From assembly GCA_028687335.1 (NCBI GenBank), contig JAQUAI010000002.1, positions 124,001 through 188,000 on the forward strand: a DNA stretch of 64,000 nucleotides, read 5' to 3'. Shown in pieces: positions 28,093 through 37,387 of the stretch. The number at the start of each line of letters is the position of its first letter. Position 1 is the stretch's first letter. The stretch is from Gallionella sp. GTDB taxonomy: Bacteria; Pseudomonadota; Gammaproteobacteria; Burkholderiales; Gallionellaceae. A program made the translations under genes and the position numbers. The notes beneath the pieces are model-generated. The model was not told the DNA's origin. It saw only the letters and a list, made by a program, of their open reading frames with translations, and did no database searches.

Positions 28093-28818
28093 ATGCGAAT
28101 CGCCCTGTTAGAAACGTTTGCAACCGATACTCATCTCATGCGATTGGCTTTGGAAAATGCAGGGTATCGGTGTGACTGTTTTGATCATGGAAAAAAACTG
28201 ATCTCCGCATTACAACGCGACCAATACGATGCACTGATACTTGGTTGGCAAGTAGCTGACATGAGTGGTATGGAAGTTTTGGCTTGGGTACAAAAAAATT
28301 TCATGACCCCGCCGCCGGTGTTATTAGTCAGTTCAGTCAATGAAGAGCCGAATGTAGTCGATGCGCTGGTCAACGGAGCGGACGACTATATCGTTAAACC
28401 GATTAAAGGTGCCGAGCTGGTTGCGCGCGTTCAGGCCTGTTGGCGACGGGTTTATCGGGCAGATGCAAACTCTGTCCTGATACGCGGGGCTTGGGCCTTT
28501 TATCCTAGTACGCGTGTGGCATATTACAGAAACGAGAAGCTTGATTTGACTGGTAAAGAGTTTGATCTGGCCTATTTTTTGTTTCGTTATGCAGGGAGTT
28601 TGCTTTCACGTTCCCATATCATGGAAAACGTATGGGGTCTTGCGACGGAAGTGCCTACCCGCACCTTGGACACGCATATTAGCCGGGTACGTTTAAAGTG
28701 CCATCTTTTACCGGAGTATGGCTTTCGGCTGGCATCTGTTTACGGGTACGGCTATCAGCTGGAAGTGGTGGCATCAAGCCTTGAATTTAAACCTGAGTCT
28801 GTGGGGCTGGCGGCATAA
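28093..28818 (+). CDS. OmpR-type regulator with a degenerate receiver (no phospho-acceptor Asp)
   Basis: A 241-aa protein with a receiver domain and an OmpR winged helix (FDLAYFLFRYAGSLLSRSHIMENVWG, then RTLDTHISRVRLKC). The receiver lacks the phosphorylation site: the expected aspartate is Gly51 (YDALILGWQVADMSG), and the acidic pair near the N-terminus is reduced to Glu7. Lys102 (YIVKPIKG) remains. It cannot be a normal histidine-kinase target and may be constitutive or respond to another signal. It heads a three-gene operon. Confidence 0.88.
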   Translation: MRIALLETFATDTHLMRLALENAGYRCDCFDHGKKLISALQRDQYDALILGWQVADMSGMEVLAWVQKNFMTPPPVLLVSSVNEEPNVVDALVNGADDYIVKPIKGAELVARVQACWRRVYRADANSVLIRGAWAFYPSTRVAYYRNEKLDLTGKEFDLAYFLFRYAGSLLSRSHIMENVWGLATEVPTRTLDTHISRVRLKCHLLPEYGFRLASVYGYGYQLEVVASSLEFKPESVGLAA

Positions 28819-28860
28819 ACCGTATAGCGTGACAGCCAGTGTGGTGAATGGATTGTCACA

Positions 28861-29499
28861 ATGCGAAAACAAAAAACATCGGCTTGTCTGGTGGCCGTAG
28901 TAGATGATGATCGGGCGACATACAACGTGGTGCGGCGCATTGGCGGCGAATTCGGGTTGAACGTACAAGCCTATTCTTCCTGCATTGACTTTGTGCAACA
29001 GGAATTGCAGAGCAATCCTAATTTGCACTGTTTGGTCATCAATTTGAGACTGACCGGTGATGGTGCTGACTTCTCCATGCTCTGTGAAAAAATTCGGGAC
29101 ATCCCCAAAATTTGCATTGCACCAAGTGGAGTCATATTGCGCGGGTTATCGACATTCCCTTTCTTGTCCGATGCAACGGGAGTTCGTTTCCTTCAATATC
29201 CCTACACCATTCAGCAAATGCGTGAAGCATTGCAAGAAGGTATCGAGTCTTATGCAAGATGGGCGCTGGATCGCGGCGATGCCCTGCGTGTCAGCGAAGG
29301 ATTTTCTGCATTGACCCGCCGTGAGTTAGACGTGTGCAAATTGGTTGCATCAGGTATGACGAATGCGGATGTTGGTCAAGCATTGGGAATTTCCATTAAA
29401 ACCGTCAAGGCTCATCGAGGCAAAGTGATGAGCAAAACGGGTGCCAGTTCGTTAGCCGATTTGGTACGACGCTTTGACGGACTTCAGCGCTCGCGGTGA
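28861..29499 (+). CDS. FixJ/LuxR-type regulator with a degenerate receiver
   Basis: A 212-aa protein with a receiver domain and a LuxR-type helix-turn-helix (LTRRELDVCKLVASGMTNADVGQALGISIKTVKAHRGKVMSK). The acidic pocket VVDDD is intact, but the phospho-acceptor position is Asn61 (CLVINLRLTG) and the conserved KPF is replaced by YPYT (Tyr113). Phosphorylation is therefore unlikely. It is the second consecutive regulator with a lost site, 42 bp after the first. Confidence 0.87.
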   Translation: MRKQKTSACLVAVVDDDRATYNVVRRIGGEFGLNVQAYSSCIDFVQQELQSNPNLHCLVINLRLTGDGADFSMLCEKIRDIPKICIAPSGVILRGLSTFPFLSDATGVRFLQYPYTIQQMREALQEGIESYARWALDRGDALRVSEGFSALTRRELDVCKLVASGMTNADVGQALGISIKTVKAHRGKVMSKTGASSLADLVRRFDGLQRSR

Positions 29500-29541
29500 G
29501 CTCTCTGTAGTGCGGACTTATAACTCAGGAATAGAAGGTCA

Positions 29542-30885
29542 ATGATGGACTACGTGGCATTCCCGAAAATAGGCAGCATCGCGCAACACTCAGTACTGCG
29601 AAGTGATTTTAATATTTCTGCCGGACAAGCTGCCAAGCTGATGGATGAGCGAGGGGTCAGTAGCATTGTTATTGGTCAGGAAGATTCGCATTACGTGTTT
29701 TCGGTTGAAGACGTGCTGAAACATGCTCATGACGGCGGGGACATGAGTTTGCTAATCGCAAATCTCCCCATGCGGAAAATATCCTGCATCAGTGATGATC
29801 TCAGCGTGCTGGCTGCACTGGATATGCTGGAGAAAGAGGGGCAGCATTATCTCGGTGTAATAAACGAGAAAAATGTTCTTGTTGGCATTGTCACTTATAC
29901 CGATATTCTAGGATCGATAGACCCCACCATCCTCATGGAACGCAAGACCATAGGCGAAATGGTTTCAAGAACAGATCCCGTTGTTTTTACGCCGGACTGG
30001 ATATTGGAAGATGTGCTGCACCATTTTCGCACTACGGATGATGCCATCATCATTGTTGAAGAAAATAAACCCGTGGGTATCATCACCACACGAGATATTT
30101 TTCCGTTGTTATCCTCAGGTGGAGATGTCAGTCAGCCGTTGGCCTACTACATGACAATGCCTGTCATTGTGACGACCAGCCATAGCTCTATCCATGATGC
30201 ATTACTCCAACTCAAGCGCAATCACATCAAACGGGCAATCGTGGTCAATGAACTGGGAGTGCTCACAGGTGTTGTGCCGCAAACCGAGCTGATCGGATTC
30301 GCGTATGGCTCATGGGCAAATATTTTGCGGCATCACGCCACAGAGTTAAGCGAGTTGATCGGCTTGCTGGAAGAAAAAAATAGAACGCTGGAAGCACTGT
30401 CATATACCGATGCTCTAACGGGTATCGGAAATCGTCGCATGTTGCATCGCGAAATGACCAACGAGATCGAGCGCATTCAACGCTATCGAACGCCCTCGTT
30501 TTCGCTTGTATTGGTTGATATCGACGTATTTAAACAAGTGAATGATCAATATGGGCATGATGCTGGTGACAAAGTGCTGTGTGGCTTGAGTAAGCAGATG
30601 ACCGAACTGATACGTAAGAATGATATTGCCGTCAGGTGGGGAGGTGAAGAATTTGCCGTGATGCTACGCAATACGCCGTTGGTCGCCGCACGAGATTTTG
30701 CCGAGCGATTGCGCACGCTGGTTGAGGCAACAAAATGGATTGGGGATCATCCCGTCACCATTAGCATTGGAGTGGGCGAATTTCTGCCGCAAGAACGCGA
30801 AGACACATTTTTTCATCGCATTGATCGCGCCTTGTACCGAGCAAAAGATGCGGGTCGAAATCGCGTTGAATTCGATGCGGGATGA
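29542..30885 (+). CDS. CBS-domain diguanylate cyclase
   Basis: A 447-aa cytoplasmic protein with tandem CBS motifs over about residues 1-270 and a GGDEF domain from about 285 (LTGIGNRRML). The active site GGEEF (367-371) is canonical and an inhibitory RxxD site (RKND, 358-361) precedes it by five residues, so c-di-GMP synthesis with product inhibition is expected. CBS domains usually bind adenine nucleotides, linking output to energy state. Start at 29542 or 29545 (two consecutive ATG codons). Co-directional with the two degenerate regulators. Confidence 0.92.
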   Translation: MMDYVAFPKIGSIAQHSVLRSDFNISAGQAAKLMDERGVSSIVIGQEDSHYVFSVEDVLKHAHDGGDMSLLIANLPMRKISCISDDLSVLAALDMLEKEGQHYLGVINEKNVLVGIVTYTDILGSIDPTILMERKTIGEMVSRTDPVVFTPDWILEDVLHHFRTTDDAIIIVEENKPVGIITTRDIFPLLSSGGDVSQPLAYYMTMPVIVTTSHSSIHDALLQLKRNHIKRAIVVNELGVLTGVVPQTELIGFAYGSWANILRHHATELSELIGLLEEKNRTLEALSYTDALTGIGNRRMLHREMTNEIERIQRYRTPSFSLVLVDIDVFKQVNDQYGHDAGDKVLCGLSKQMTELIRKNDIAVRWGGEEFAVMLRNTPLVAARDFAERLRTLVEATKWIGDHPVTISIGVGEFLPQEREDTFFHRIDRALYRAKDAGRNRVEFDAG

Positions 30886-31644
30886 TCAGGATAAAACCGA
30901 CAAGGCGTTATGTGTCGTAGCTTGTTCGATTATTTCTGTTGTTGTGTGCCGCAACTCTGCCAGCGTTTGCGCGATACGGGCAATGTATTCCGGCTTGTTG
31001 GGCTCACCACGCGCCAAAAAATCTGGCGGTATATCAGGTGCATCCGTCTCTAGCACGATACTTTCCAGCGGTAATGTTGTGGCCAGGTCACGCAGTTTGG
31101 TCGCACGCGGATAGGTCATCGCGCCGCCGAATCCTAGTTTGAATCCCAGTTTGATGAACTCATCCGCCTGCTGACGACTACCGTTGAAAGCATGCGCGAT
31201 TCCCCCTTTTACTTTGTGCTGGCGCAGATTCTTCAAGATGGTGTCGGTTGCTTTGCGGATGTGTAGCAACACGGGCAAGTCGAACTCGCGCGCTAACTTC
31301 AGCTGTTCCACAAAAAAGAATTCCTGTCGTGCTTGGTCGTAGTGCTTGATGAAGAAGTCCATGCCGATCTCGCCCACGGCGATGGGGCGATACTGTTGCA
31401 GGAATTCGCGCAACACCAACAAGTCATTTGGCATTGCCGTGTCGGTGTACATCGGGTGAATGCCGTAAGCGGGGGCGCAGCCCGGATATTGTCCGCACAG
31501 CGCGCGCACGATGTCGAAATTGGCGCGGGCGACAGAGGGTACGATGATGTGCTTCACGCCAACGGCGTGCGCCTCACGTACGATGTCAGCTTGCGTGTCG
31601 CCAAATTCTTCGGCATCTAAGTGGCAGTGGGTGTCGATAAACAT
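30886..31644 (-). CDS. TatD-family metal-dependent deoxyribonuclease
   Basis: A 252-aa TIM-barrel hydrolase. It begins MFIDTHCHLDAEEFGD (two metal histidines), and has GEIGMDFF, LPVLLHIRKA, GIAHAFNG and VLETDAPDIPP, all TatD-type metal or catalytic segments. It acts as a 3'-5' DNase or RNase in quality control. ATG 31644 is preferred to 31692, since the family motif starts there. It follows a quinone oxidoreductase gene. Confidence 0.92.
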   Translation of the reverse strand: MFIDTHCHLDAEEFGDTQADIVREAHAVGVKHIIVPSVARANFDIVRALCGQYPGCAPAYGIHPMYTDTAMPNDLLVLREFLQQYRPIAVGEIGMDFFIKHYDQARQEFFFVEQLKLAREFDLPVLLHIRKATDTILKNLRQHKVKGGIAHAFNGSRQQADEFIKLGFKLGFGGAMTYPRATKLRDLATTLPLESIVLETDAPDIPPDFLARGEPNKPEYIARIAQTLAELRHTTTEIIEQATTHNALSVLS

Positions 31645-31688
31645 TTTGGTGTCTGGTGATCTCGGTGAAAGGGTTGTAAAAGCGCGAC

Positions 31689-32714
31689 TCATCGCGCTCC
31701 TACAATATTCGAATCGTTAATCGTTAGCACGATCTTTCCTACCATGCCGCCCGCTTCGATGAGTCTATGCGCTTCTACTGCTTGTTCGAGTGGCAGGGTA
31801 TGCGAGACATGGACTTTAAGCTTTCCCGCATCAACCATCGCTACGGCTTGTTCCAATATTTTACGCTGGCGCACGCGCTCGTCGTGCAAGCCCAGCACTT
31901 GCGGGGTAAGCATCAGGTCGTAGCAAAGCGATAGATTGCGTAGGCGTGCTTTCTGCACGTGCGCCGCGTCCAGTGGGGAGGAGAGAATGCTCACCACTTT
32001 GCCGCCAATGCAGGTCGCATCGAGCGATTTCAAAAAGGTGTCGCCGCCCACGGTGTCGTACACCACGTCTGCGCCTGTGCCGCTTGTCCAAGCTAACGTC
32101 TCTTGAACGAAATCTTGCACTCTGTAATTGATGATCTTTTTCGCCCCGAGATTGCGTGCGATGTCGGCTTTGTGGTCATCGCTCACTGTCACGGCGATGT
32201 GTGCACCGAGGTGGTGTGCGAGTTGTACTGCCACTTGCCCAACACCACCCGCTGCGGCATGGATGAGGATAGTCTGACCGGCTTGTAGGTTCGCACGCTC
32301 TACTAACGATTCCCACGCGGTGATGAACACCAGCGGCAATGCAGCCGCTTCTTGCATCGAGAGCTTCGCGGGTTTTACGACGCAGAAGTCTTCGTGCAGC
32401 GTGGTGTATTCCGCATAACTACCCGGCTCATCGCCCAAGCCACCGTTGCAGAAGAACACCGTATCGCCAACGTTGAATCGCGTCACCGCACTGCCGATGG
32501 ACTCCACTACACCAGCACCATCACAACCAAGGATGGTGGGTAGTTTGTCGGGATGGTACGCAGGCTTGGTGCGCAGCTTGGTATCGACAGGATTTACGCC
32601 AGCCGCCGCGAGCTTTACGCGCAGGTGATGTGGCGAGGGTAGGCTCGGCTGGGGGATGTCGCGCAGTTGCAGGACATCCACGCTTCCAGCAGCAGTGGTG
32701 AGGATGGCTTTCAT
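31689..32714 (-). CDS. Medium-chain quinone oxidoreductase (QOR-like)
   Basis: A 341-aa NADPH-dependent MDR protein. A GroES-like N-terminal domain (LRVKLAAAGVNPVDTKLR, ILGCDGAGVVESIG) precedes a Rossmann domain with HAAAGGVGQVAVQLAHHLGA. No zinc-binding cysteine cluster is visible, as in quinone oxidoreductases. It probably reduces quinones or enone-type electrophiles. I choose ATG 32714 (MKAILTTAAG); the upstream in-frame sequence is the dispersed repeat at 32731-32866 and is unlikely to be translated. Confidence 0.88.
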   Translation of the reverse strand: MKAILTTAAGSVDVLQLRDIPQPSLPSPHHLRVKLAAAGVNPVDTKLRTKPAYHPDKLPTILGCDGAGVVESIGSAVTRFNVGDTVFFCNGGLGDEPGSYAEYTTLHEDFCVVKPAKLSMQEAAALPLVFITAWESLVERANLQAGQTILIHAAAGGVGQVAVQLAHHLGAHIAVTVSDDHKADIARNLGAKKIINYRVQDFVQETLAWTSGTGADVVYDTVGGDTFLKSLDATCIGGKVVSILSSPLDAAHVQKARLRNLSLCYDLMLTPQVLGLHDERVRQRKILEQAVAMVDAGKLKVHVSHTLPLEQAVEAHRLIEAGGMVGKIVLTINDSNIVGAR

Positions 32715-32730
32715 GCATTTCTCCAGAGTG

Positions 32731-32866
32731 CTAACCCTCCCTAGTCCTCCCTTTTCAGGGAGGGGGCAAAATGACTCCTCCCCTGACTGCGGAAGGGTCG
32801 CTGCGAAGCGGCGGGGTATCCACCGGCGTACTCCTTGCGGGTGCAAGGGGAGGCTGGGAGGGGTTT
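32731..32866. repeat. Dispersed GC-rich repeat, copy 1
   Basis: Starts with CCTCCCTAGTCCTCCC and ends with GCAAGGGGAGGCTGGGAGGGG, an inverted-repeat arrangement. Related copies are at 50545-50649, 51280-51350 (inside a gene) and 63605-63708. The interior includes the stem-forming CGCTGCGAAGCGGCG. Non-coding; origin unknown. Confidence 0.7.
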
Positions 32867-32909
32867 GCGCTATGTTAAACTTGCCCCATCAATTTAGCGA
32901 GGCAACACC

Positions 32910-34004
32910 ATGTCTGGAAACACATTCGGCACCCTCTTTACGGTAACCTCTTTCGGCGAATCACACGGCGCAGCCATCGGTTGCATCGTAGATGGTTGCC
33001 CACCCGGTATGGAGTTGAGCGAAGCCGACATCCAACTTGACCTCGACCGCCGCAAGCCCGGCACCTCGCGCCACGTCACCCAGCGCCGCGAATCGGACAC
33101 GGTGGAGATCCTCTCTGGCGTGTTCGAAGGCAAGACCACCGGCACCCCCATCGCATTGCTCATCCGCAACGAAGACCAGCGCAGCAAAGATTACGGCAAC
33201 ATCGCCGACACCTTCCGCCCCGGTCATGCCGACTACACCTATTGGCAGAAATACGGCATCCGCGACTATCGCGGCGGCGGACGTGCCTCCGCGCGTGAGA
33301 CGGCAGGGCGTGTGGCCGCAGGAGCCATCGCCAAGAAATGGTTAAACGAAAGATACGGCGTCACCGTGCGTGGCTACCTCGCACAGCTCGGCGAGATCGT
33401 TGTGCCCTTCAAGAGTTGGGATGACGTGACAGCGGAAGGCAACAGCTTCTTCGTGGCGGATGCGAGTTACGTCGCACAGTTGGAAGACTACATGGACGCG
33501 CTACGTAAATCGGGAGACTCCATCGGTGCCAAGCTCGCTGTCGTTGCATCCAATGTCCCCGTTGGTTGGGGCGAGCCTGTATTTGACCGTATCGATGCCG
33601 ACATCGCGCATGCCCTGATGGGTATCAACGCCGTGAAGGGCGTCGAGATCGGCGCGGGTTTCGATTGCGTCACCCAGCGTGGTAGTGAACACGGTGACGA
33701 GCTCACCCCGAATGGTTTCGCTTCAAACAATGCAGGCGGCATCCTCGGTGGTATCACCACAGGCCAAGACATCGTCGCGCAATACGCCATCAAGCCGACT
33801 TCGAGTATCCGCATCGAACGTAATTCCATCAACAAAGCGGGCGAGGCGGTGAAGGTCTCTACAGAAGGTCGTCATGATCCTTGTGTCGGCATTCGCGCTA
33901 CGCCGATCGCGGAGGCGATGTTGGCGTTGGTGTTGATGGATCATGCGTTGAGGAATAGGGCGCAGTGTGGGGATGTGGTTTGTGAGACGGTGAAGTTGAG
34001 ATAG
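32910..34004 (+). CDS. aroC: Chorismate synthase
   Basis: A 364-aa enzyme converting 5-enolpyruvylshikimate 3-phosphate to chorismate using reduced FMN. All three family signatures are present: [18 protein letters not shown] near the N-terminus, [20 protein letters not shown] in the middle and [18 protein letters not shown] near the C-terminus. Length is normal. It is followed 11 bp later by the AbiJ-like gene. Confidence 0.97.
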   Translation: MSGNTFGTLFTVTSFGESHGAAIGCIVDGCPPGMELSEADIQLDLDRRKPGTSRHVTQRRESDTVEILSGVFEGKTTGTPIALLIRNEDQRSKDYGNIADTFRPGHADYTYWQKYGIRDYRGGGRASARETAGRVAAGAIAKKWLNERYGVTVRGYLAQLGEIVVPFKSWDDVTAEGNSFFVADASYVAQLEDYMDALRKSGDSIGAKLAVVASNVPVGWGEPVFDRIDADIAHALMGINAVKGVEIGAGFDCVTQRGSEHGDELTPNGFASNNAGGILGGITTGQDIVAQYAIKPTSSIRIERNSINKAGEAVKVSTEGRHDPCVGIRATPIAEAMLALVLMDHALRNRAQCGDVVCETVKLR

Positions 34005-34015
34005 GGTGAGGTGGC

Positions 34016-34846
34016 ATGTCAAAATTTTCGCAACGATATGGCTACATGCCTGTGGAGAAAGCATTTCAACGTGAGTTTGCTGATACAGCGTTACGCACCA
34101 AACTATGGAATGTTCTTAAAGTAACAATTTGGGATAGATACGACCATAGTAATTACAGCTTAAGGTCGACCAGCGAAAACATTGACTTGATGCTAAAACG
34201 CCTCTGGTTTCACTTTTTTAACAAGGATCTAGATACTCTCCCTGAGTTTTATTCGCGAGGCAGATCGCAAGGCGGTTACGATCAACTCAAGGAACATTTT
34301 TTTAATTGCGAGTGGTTCGCGATCTACGATTTCATTGAAGAAATATCCACGCAAAGCAATTTACTTGATGAAACGGCGCGAGAGTGGATTAACACAGTTC
34401 TAGAAGAGCAAAATGCAGCGTATCGTTTTGTGGGCGAGGAAATTGCTGAGATTACAGACAAGCAAGAGATTTTAGCAATTGAGGATGCCCTAGAACATCC
34501 AGAAAAAGCTGTGCGCATACATCTTGAAGCCTCCCTGCGAATGTTGAGTGATAAGCAATCGCCGGATTACCGCAACTCAGTAAAGGAATCCATTTCTGCA
34601 GTTGAAGCAGCATGTCGTTTAGTAGCCGGAAGTGAATCTTCCACGCTTGCTGATGCGCTTAAGAAAATACGTAATCTACACCCGGCACTGTCTAGAGCAT
34701 TTAATCAGCTTTACGGTTATACAAGCGACGCATCTGGAGTACGGCATTCACTGATTGACGAATCGAACATTACGTATGCGGATGCAAAGTTCATGCTTGT
34801 AGCTTGTTCTGCATTTGTTTCTTACTTAAAGGTTTCGGCAAAATAA
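34016..34846 (+). CDS. AbiJ-like abortive-infection (HEPN) protein, putative phage defence
   Basis: A 276-aa protein. The N-terminus FSQRYGYMPVEKAFQREFADTALRTKLWNVL matches the AbiJ N-terminal domain 4 type. The C-terminal helical half, including HLEASLRMLSDKQSPDYRNSVKESISAVEAACRLV and GVRHSLIDESN, resembles Abi-C/HEPN domains, which often carry an RNase motif. Abi proteins kill or arrest infected cells. It is AT-richer than its neighbours and flanked by palindromic repeats, so it was probably gained horizontally. Recognition is by motif memory; no toxin activity is proven. Confidence 0.72.
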   Translation: MSKFSQRYGYMPVEKAFQREFADTALRTKLWNVLKVTIWDRYDHSNYSLRSTSENIDLMLKRLWFHFFNKDLDTLPEFYSRGRSQGGYDQLKEHFFNCEWFAIYDFIEEISTQSNLLDETAREWINTVLEEQNAAYRFVGEEIAEITDKQEILAIEDALEHPEKAVRIHLEASLRMLSDKQSPDYRNSVKESISAVEAACRLVAGSESSTLADALKKIRNLHPALSRAFNQLYGYTSDASGVRHSLIDESNITYADAKFMLVACSAFVSYLKVSAK

Positions 34847-34868
34847 CTTTTGCTCATCAATTAAAGTG

Positions 34869-35041
34869 AAAACCGTCGGGGGTTGCCCGACAGCAAGTTC
34901 CTTTCTTTTGCTTCGCCAAAAGAAAGGAACCAAAGAAAAGGCGACCCCGGTGCGCCGCTGCTTCGCAGTACCCTGCGTTGCTCAGGCAGTCAGGCCTCCT
35001 CATAAACTCGCACGACCTGCTACGCAGTCACGTGCTCAAAC
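34869..35041 (+). repeat. Compound palindromic element, left copy
   Basis: Begins AAAACCGTCGGGGGTTGCCC, contains a 14-bp stem GTTCCTTTCTTTTG / CAAAAGAAAGGAAC with a CTTCGC-type loop, and ends CACGTGCTCAAAC. It matches the right copy (35273-35443) read in the opposite direction over its outer about 80 bp and its last about 35 bp. Confidence 0.75.
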
Positions 35042-35156
35042 ATATTCGTCGGACTGCCCCTGACTGCCTTCCGCTACTCGGCGGCGCACAGGGGATGGAA
35101 AGTCAAAGGCGGTGAGGCGGTTTTGTGTGCGCTGCGCGCACGAGTTTTTTGATTTG

Positions 35157-35183
35157 AGTGAGGCGGGCAATGCCCGCCTCACT
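35157..35183. terminator. Perfect 12-bp hairpin in the repeat region
   Basis: AGTGAGGCGGGC and GCCCGCCTCACT with a 3-nt loop. There is no T run on either side, so it is not a standard terminator, but it may block transcription from both sides. Confidence 0.35.
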
Positions 35184-35272
35184 GGTGTTGGGGTTTGAGT
35201 TTTAGGTTTTGATTTTCATTCCCTTCTGTAGCGCTGAGGGCGGGCGATAAAATTGGGGAGAAGGCGAGCACT

Positions 35273-35443
35273 GTTTGAGCACGTGGCCGCGTAGCGGATC
35301 GTGCGAGTTGCGCAGCCGCCCAATTTTATTGACCGACCGAAGGAACCCGAAGGGCGATACAGTAGGGTCGCCTTTTCTTTGGATACTTTCTTTTGGCGAA
35401 GCAAAAGAAAGTATCTAGCTGTCGGGCTACCCCCGACGGTTTT
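35273..35443 (-). repeat. Compound palindromic element, right copy (inverted)
   Basis: Reverse-oriented copy of the left element, 171 bp against 173 bp. The inner stem is GATACTTTCTTTTG / CAAAAGAAAGTATC; the differences from the left copy are matched on both arms, so base pairing is conserved. No transposase is visible; it may be a non-autonomous element or REP/BIME-like sequence. Confidence 0.75.
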
Positions 35444-35508
35444 AGTTTTAGCTCCTGTTCCGTTTTTTAAACTTTCCCCCACCGCGTGAGATCATCACTG
35501 TCAGCCCC

Positions 35509-35546
35509 CGTAGGGCGACAATAAGCGCAGCGCATTGCGCCGTATG
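35509..35546. repeat. Short palindromic repeat, copy near algR
   Basis: Starts CGTAGGGCGACAATAAGCGC and ends GCATTGCGCCGTATG; the GGGCG(A)CAATAA and TTGCGCC halves are inverted. A related unit is at 40871-40906. Confidence 0.6.
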
Positions 35547-35550
35547 CGGC

Positions 35551-36312
35551 TTAACCGAATTCTTTAACGATGTGTTGTTGTCTTCGGCTGATGGCGAGGA
35601 GTTCGTCGATGCCTTTGAGTTTGACTTGCCAGCCGCTTTCGCCTTCTTCCCCGCCTTTTTCAAATCCCTCGATGGCTTCTTTGGCAACTAGGCAGTTGCG
35701 GTGGACGCGTACGAAGCGGGCGGCGAATTCTTTTTCCAGTGCGGTGAGGGATTCTTCGAGTAGGTATTCGTGTTCGAGGGTGCGCACGGTGATGTATTTG
35801 AGCTCGGCACGCAGGAAGAGGATGTGTTCGACGGGCACGAGTATGATTTTGCCGCGCTCGTGAATGGAGAGGTGTTTGCGCGGCTCGGGCAGGAGTTCGC
35901 GCAGTACGGCGGTTTCCACTGGTACAGCTTCGCGCGCGCGGGTGAGTGCTTCAAATAGGCGGCCCAGACGGATAGGTTTGAGCAGGTAGTCGATGGCGTG
36001 CAGTTCGAAGGCTTTGATGGCGTAGCTGTCGTAGGCGGTGGTGAAAACGATGACGGGGGGCTTGGTGAGTTTGGCCAGATGTTGGGCGAGTTCGATGCCG
36101 TCCATTTCTGGCATGCGAATGTCGAGCAGTACCACGTCGGCTGGGGTTTCCAGTAGTTTGTTTAGAGCCTCTTGGCCGTTGCCTGCTTCGCCCACTATTT
36201 CTAGGGGGAGTTGTTCGCTGCAATCGCCGATTAGGTCACGCAGCCGCGAGCGGGCGGGGGGTTCGTCATCGACGATGAAAACGCGCAGGGCGAGCTCAAG
36301 GGTGGTTTCCAT
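35551..36312 (-). CDS. algR: LytTR response regulator (AlgR-like)
   Basis: A 253-aa regulator. The receiver keeps the acidic pocket VDDE, phospho-acceptor Asp64 (VVLLDIRMPEMDG), and lysine in YLLKPIRLG. The C-terminal LytTR DNA-binding domain covers about 145-253 (HLSIHERGKIILVPVEHILFLRAELKYITVRT). It is paired with the sensor kinase gene immediately upstream, a pairing known from AlgZ/AlgR systems controlling surface and virulence traits. Confidence 0.93.
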   Translation of the reverse strand: METTLELALRVFIVDDEPPARSRLRDLIGDCSEQLPLEIVGEAGNGQEALNKLLETPADVVLLDIRMPEMDGIELAQHLAKLTKPPVIVFTTAYDSYAIKAFELHAIDYLLKPIRLGRLFEALTRAREAVPVETAVLRELLPEPRKHLSIHERGKIILVPVEHILFLRAELKYITVRTLEHEYLLEESLTALEKEFAARFVRVHRNCLVAKEAIEGFEKGGEEGESGWQVKLKGIDELLAISRRQQHIVKEFG

Positions 36313-37356
36313 TTATCTTTCCTTTTCGCTGTAGGGCAAGGTGATTTCGACGCGGTAGTGTTCCTTGCTTGCGTCCACACGATAGTTGGCTTCTACATCA
36401 AACAGCAGTGCCAGTCGCTCGCGGATGTTTTGCAGTGCCATGCGGTTGCCTTGGTGGCGCGGGGTGTCGCGCGGCGGGCAGGGGTTTTCGACTGAGATGC
36501 GTAGGTCGTGTCCGGCACGTTGCAGTTTGACGGTGATGGTGCCGCCTTGCATTAACGGCTCGATGCCGTGATAGACGGCATTTTCCAGTAGCGGTTGCAG
36601 CAGCAACGGCGGGATCAATGCTGCGTTGCTAGTCTCGTTTAATTGCCAGTCGAGTTGTAAGCGTTCGCCCATGCGCAGCTGTTCCAGCGCGATATATTGC
36701 CGACAGAGTGCCAGCTCTTGGCCGAGCGGAACGAGGTCGGGGGCTTCGGTCATGGCCATGCGAAACAGGTCGGACATATCTTCTAATGCGGTTTCGGCGC
36801 GCTTGGGCTGGTTGCGCACGATGCTCAGCACGGCATTGATGGTATTGAATAAGAAATGCGGGCGGATGCGCGCGCGCAGTACTTGCAGGCGGGCTTCTTC
36901 CAGCGCTCGTGACAGTACGCGCGTGCGCCAGCGGAAATACATCAGCAGCGTGGCACTCATGCTGAGTGCGATAACGACTTGACGGAAATCGGAAAAATTA
37001 TGATCGTGAAATTCCGGTGGCAGAAAGAGTTCGGCGGTAAATAGGTGCATGGCCAATGCGATGAGCGTAACCGATACCATGACGGCAAGCGCACCATTGC
37101 GGTAACTCAGCCGGCCTAGTAGGGGCTGCGCTAACCACAGTAGCAGCAGGCAGGAAAGTAGCGTGGGCGTGAGCAGTGCTGCACTTTGCATTAGCAGCGG
37201 CAGGATGTCATCCCAGCGTCCGGCGAGCAGAAAGGCTTGTAGCAATGCCAAGCCGTTGCAGATAAGCAGGATGCGTAAGGTCACGCCGAGGTTGCGAAAG
37301 TCCGGTAACGTCTCGGTCAATGTGGGGTTTTGTTTTATACTGCGCGCCTTATTCAT
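36313..37356 (-). CDS. LytS/AlgZ-type sensor histidine kinase
   Basis: A 347-aa membrane kinase with about four N-terminal membrane helices and a His-kinase domain of the 5TM/LytS class: phosphorylated histidine in [20 protein letters not shown] and the ATP-binding motif [14 protein letters not shown]. The start ATG 37356 (MNKARSIK) leaves a 31-bp gap to the divergent argH start. It is directly followed by algR. The signal is unknown. Confidence 0.92.
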   Translation of the reverse strand: MNKARSIKQNPTLTETLPDFRNLGVTLRILLICNGLALLQAFLLAGRWDDILPLLMQSAALLTPTLLSCLLLLWLAQPLLGRLSYRNGALAVMVSVTLIALAMHLFTAELFLPPEFHDHNFSDFRQVVIALSMSATLLMYFRWRTRVLSRALEEARLQVLRARIRPHFLFNTINAVLSIVRNQPKRAETALEDMSDLFRMAMTEAPDLVPLGQELALCRQYIALEQLRMGERLQLDWQLNETSNAALIPPLLLQPLLENAVYHGIEPLMQGGTITVKLQRAGHDLRISVENPCPPRDTPRHQGNRMALQNIRERLALLFDVEANYRVDASKEHYRVEITLPYSEKER

Positions 37357-37387
37357 GGCGGTGATTCTGAGACAAGTGAGGGCGGCG

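Larger units (their letters stand above)
34847..35550. other. 704-bp gene-free stretch of nested palindromic repeats
   Basis: No plausible gene is seen. The stretch contains two inverted copies of a compound palindromic element (34869-35041 and 35273-35443), a perfect 12-bp hairpin with AAT loop (AGTGAGGCGGGC / GCCCGCCTCACT, 35157-35168 and 35172-35183), GCGC-type palindromes around 35136, and a small repeat at 35509-35546 related to one at 40871-40906. Confidence 0.75.

Noticed and set aside
32715..32846. N-terminal extension of the quinone oxidoreductase to 385 residues
   Set aside because: The extra residues are encoded by the dispersed GC-rich repeat; the family domain starts at MKAILTTAAG. 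The in-frame reading is probably chance.
34869..35443. CRISPR-like array
   Set aside because: Only two copies, inverted, no regular spacers and no cas genes. It is a palindromic repeat pair.
37163..37387. Upstream extension of argH by 75 codons
   Set aside because: The extension lies inside the divergent kinase gene; family starts and the ribosome binding site support ATG 37388.
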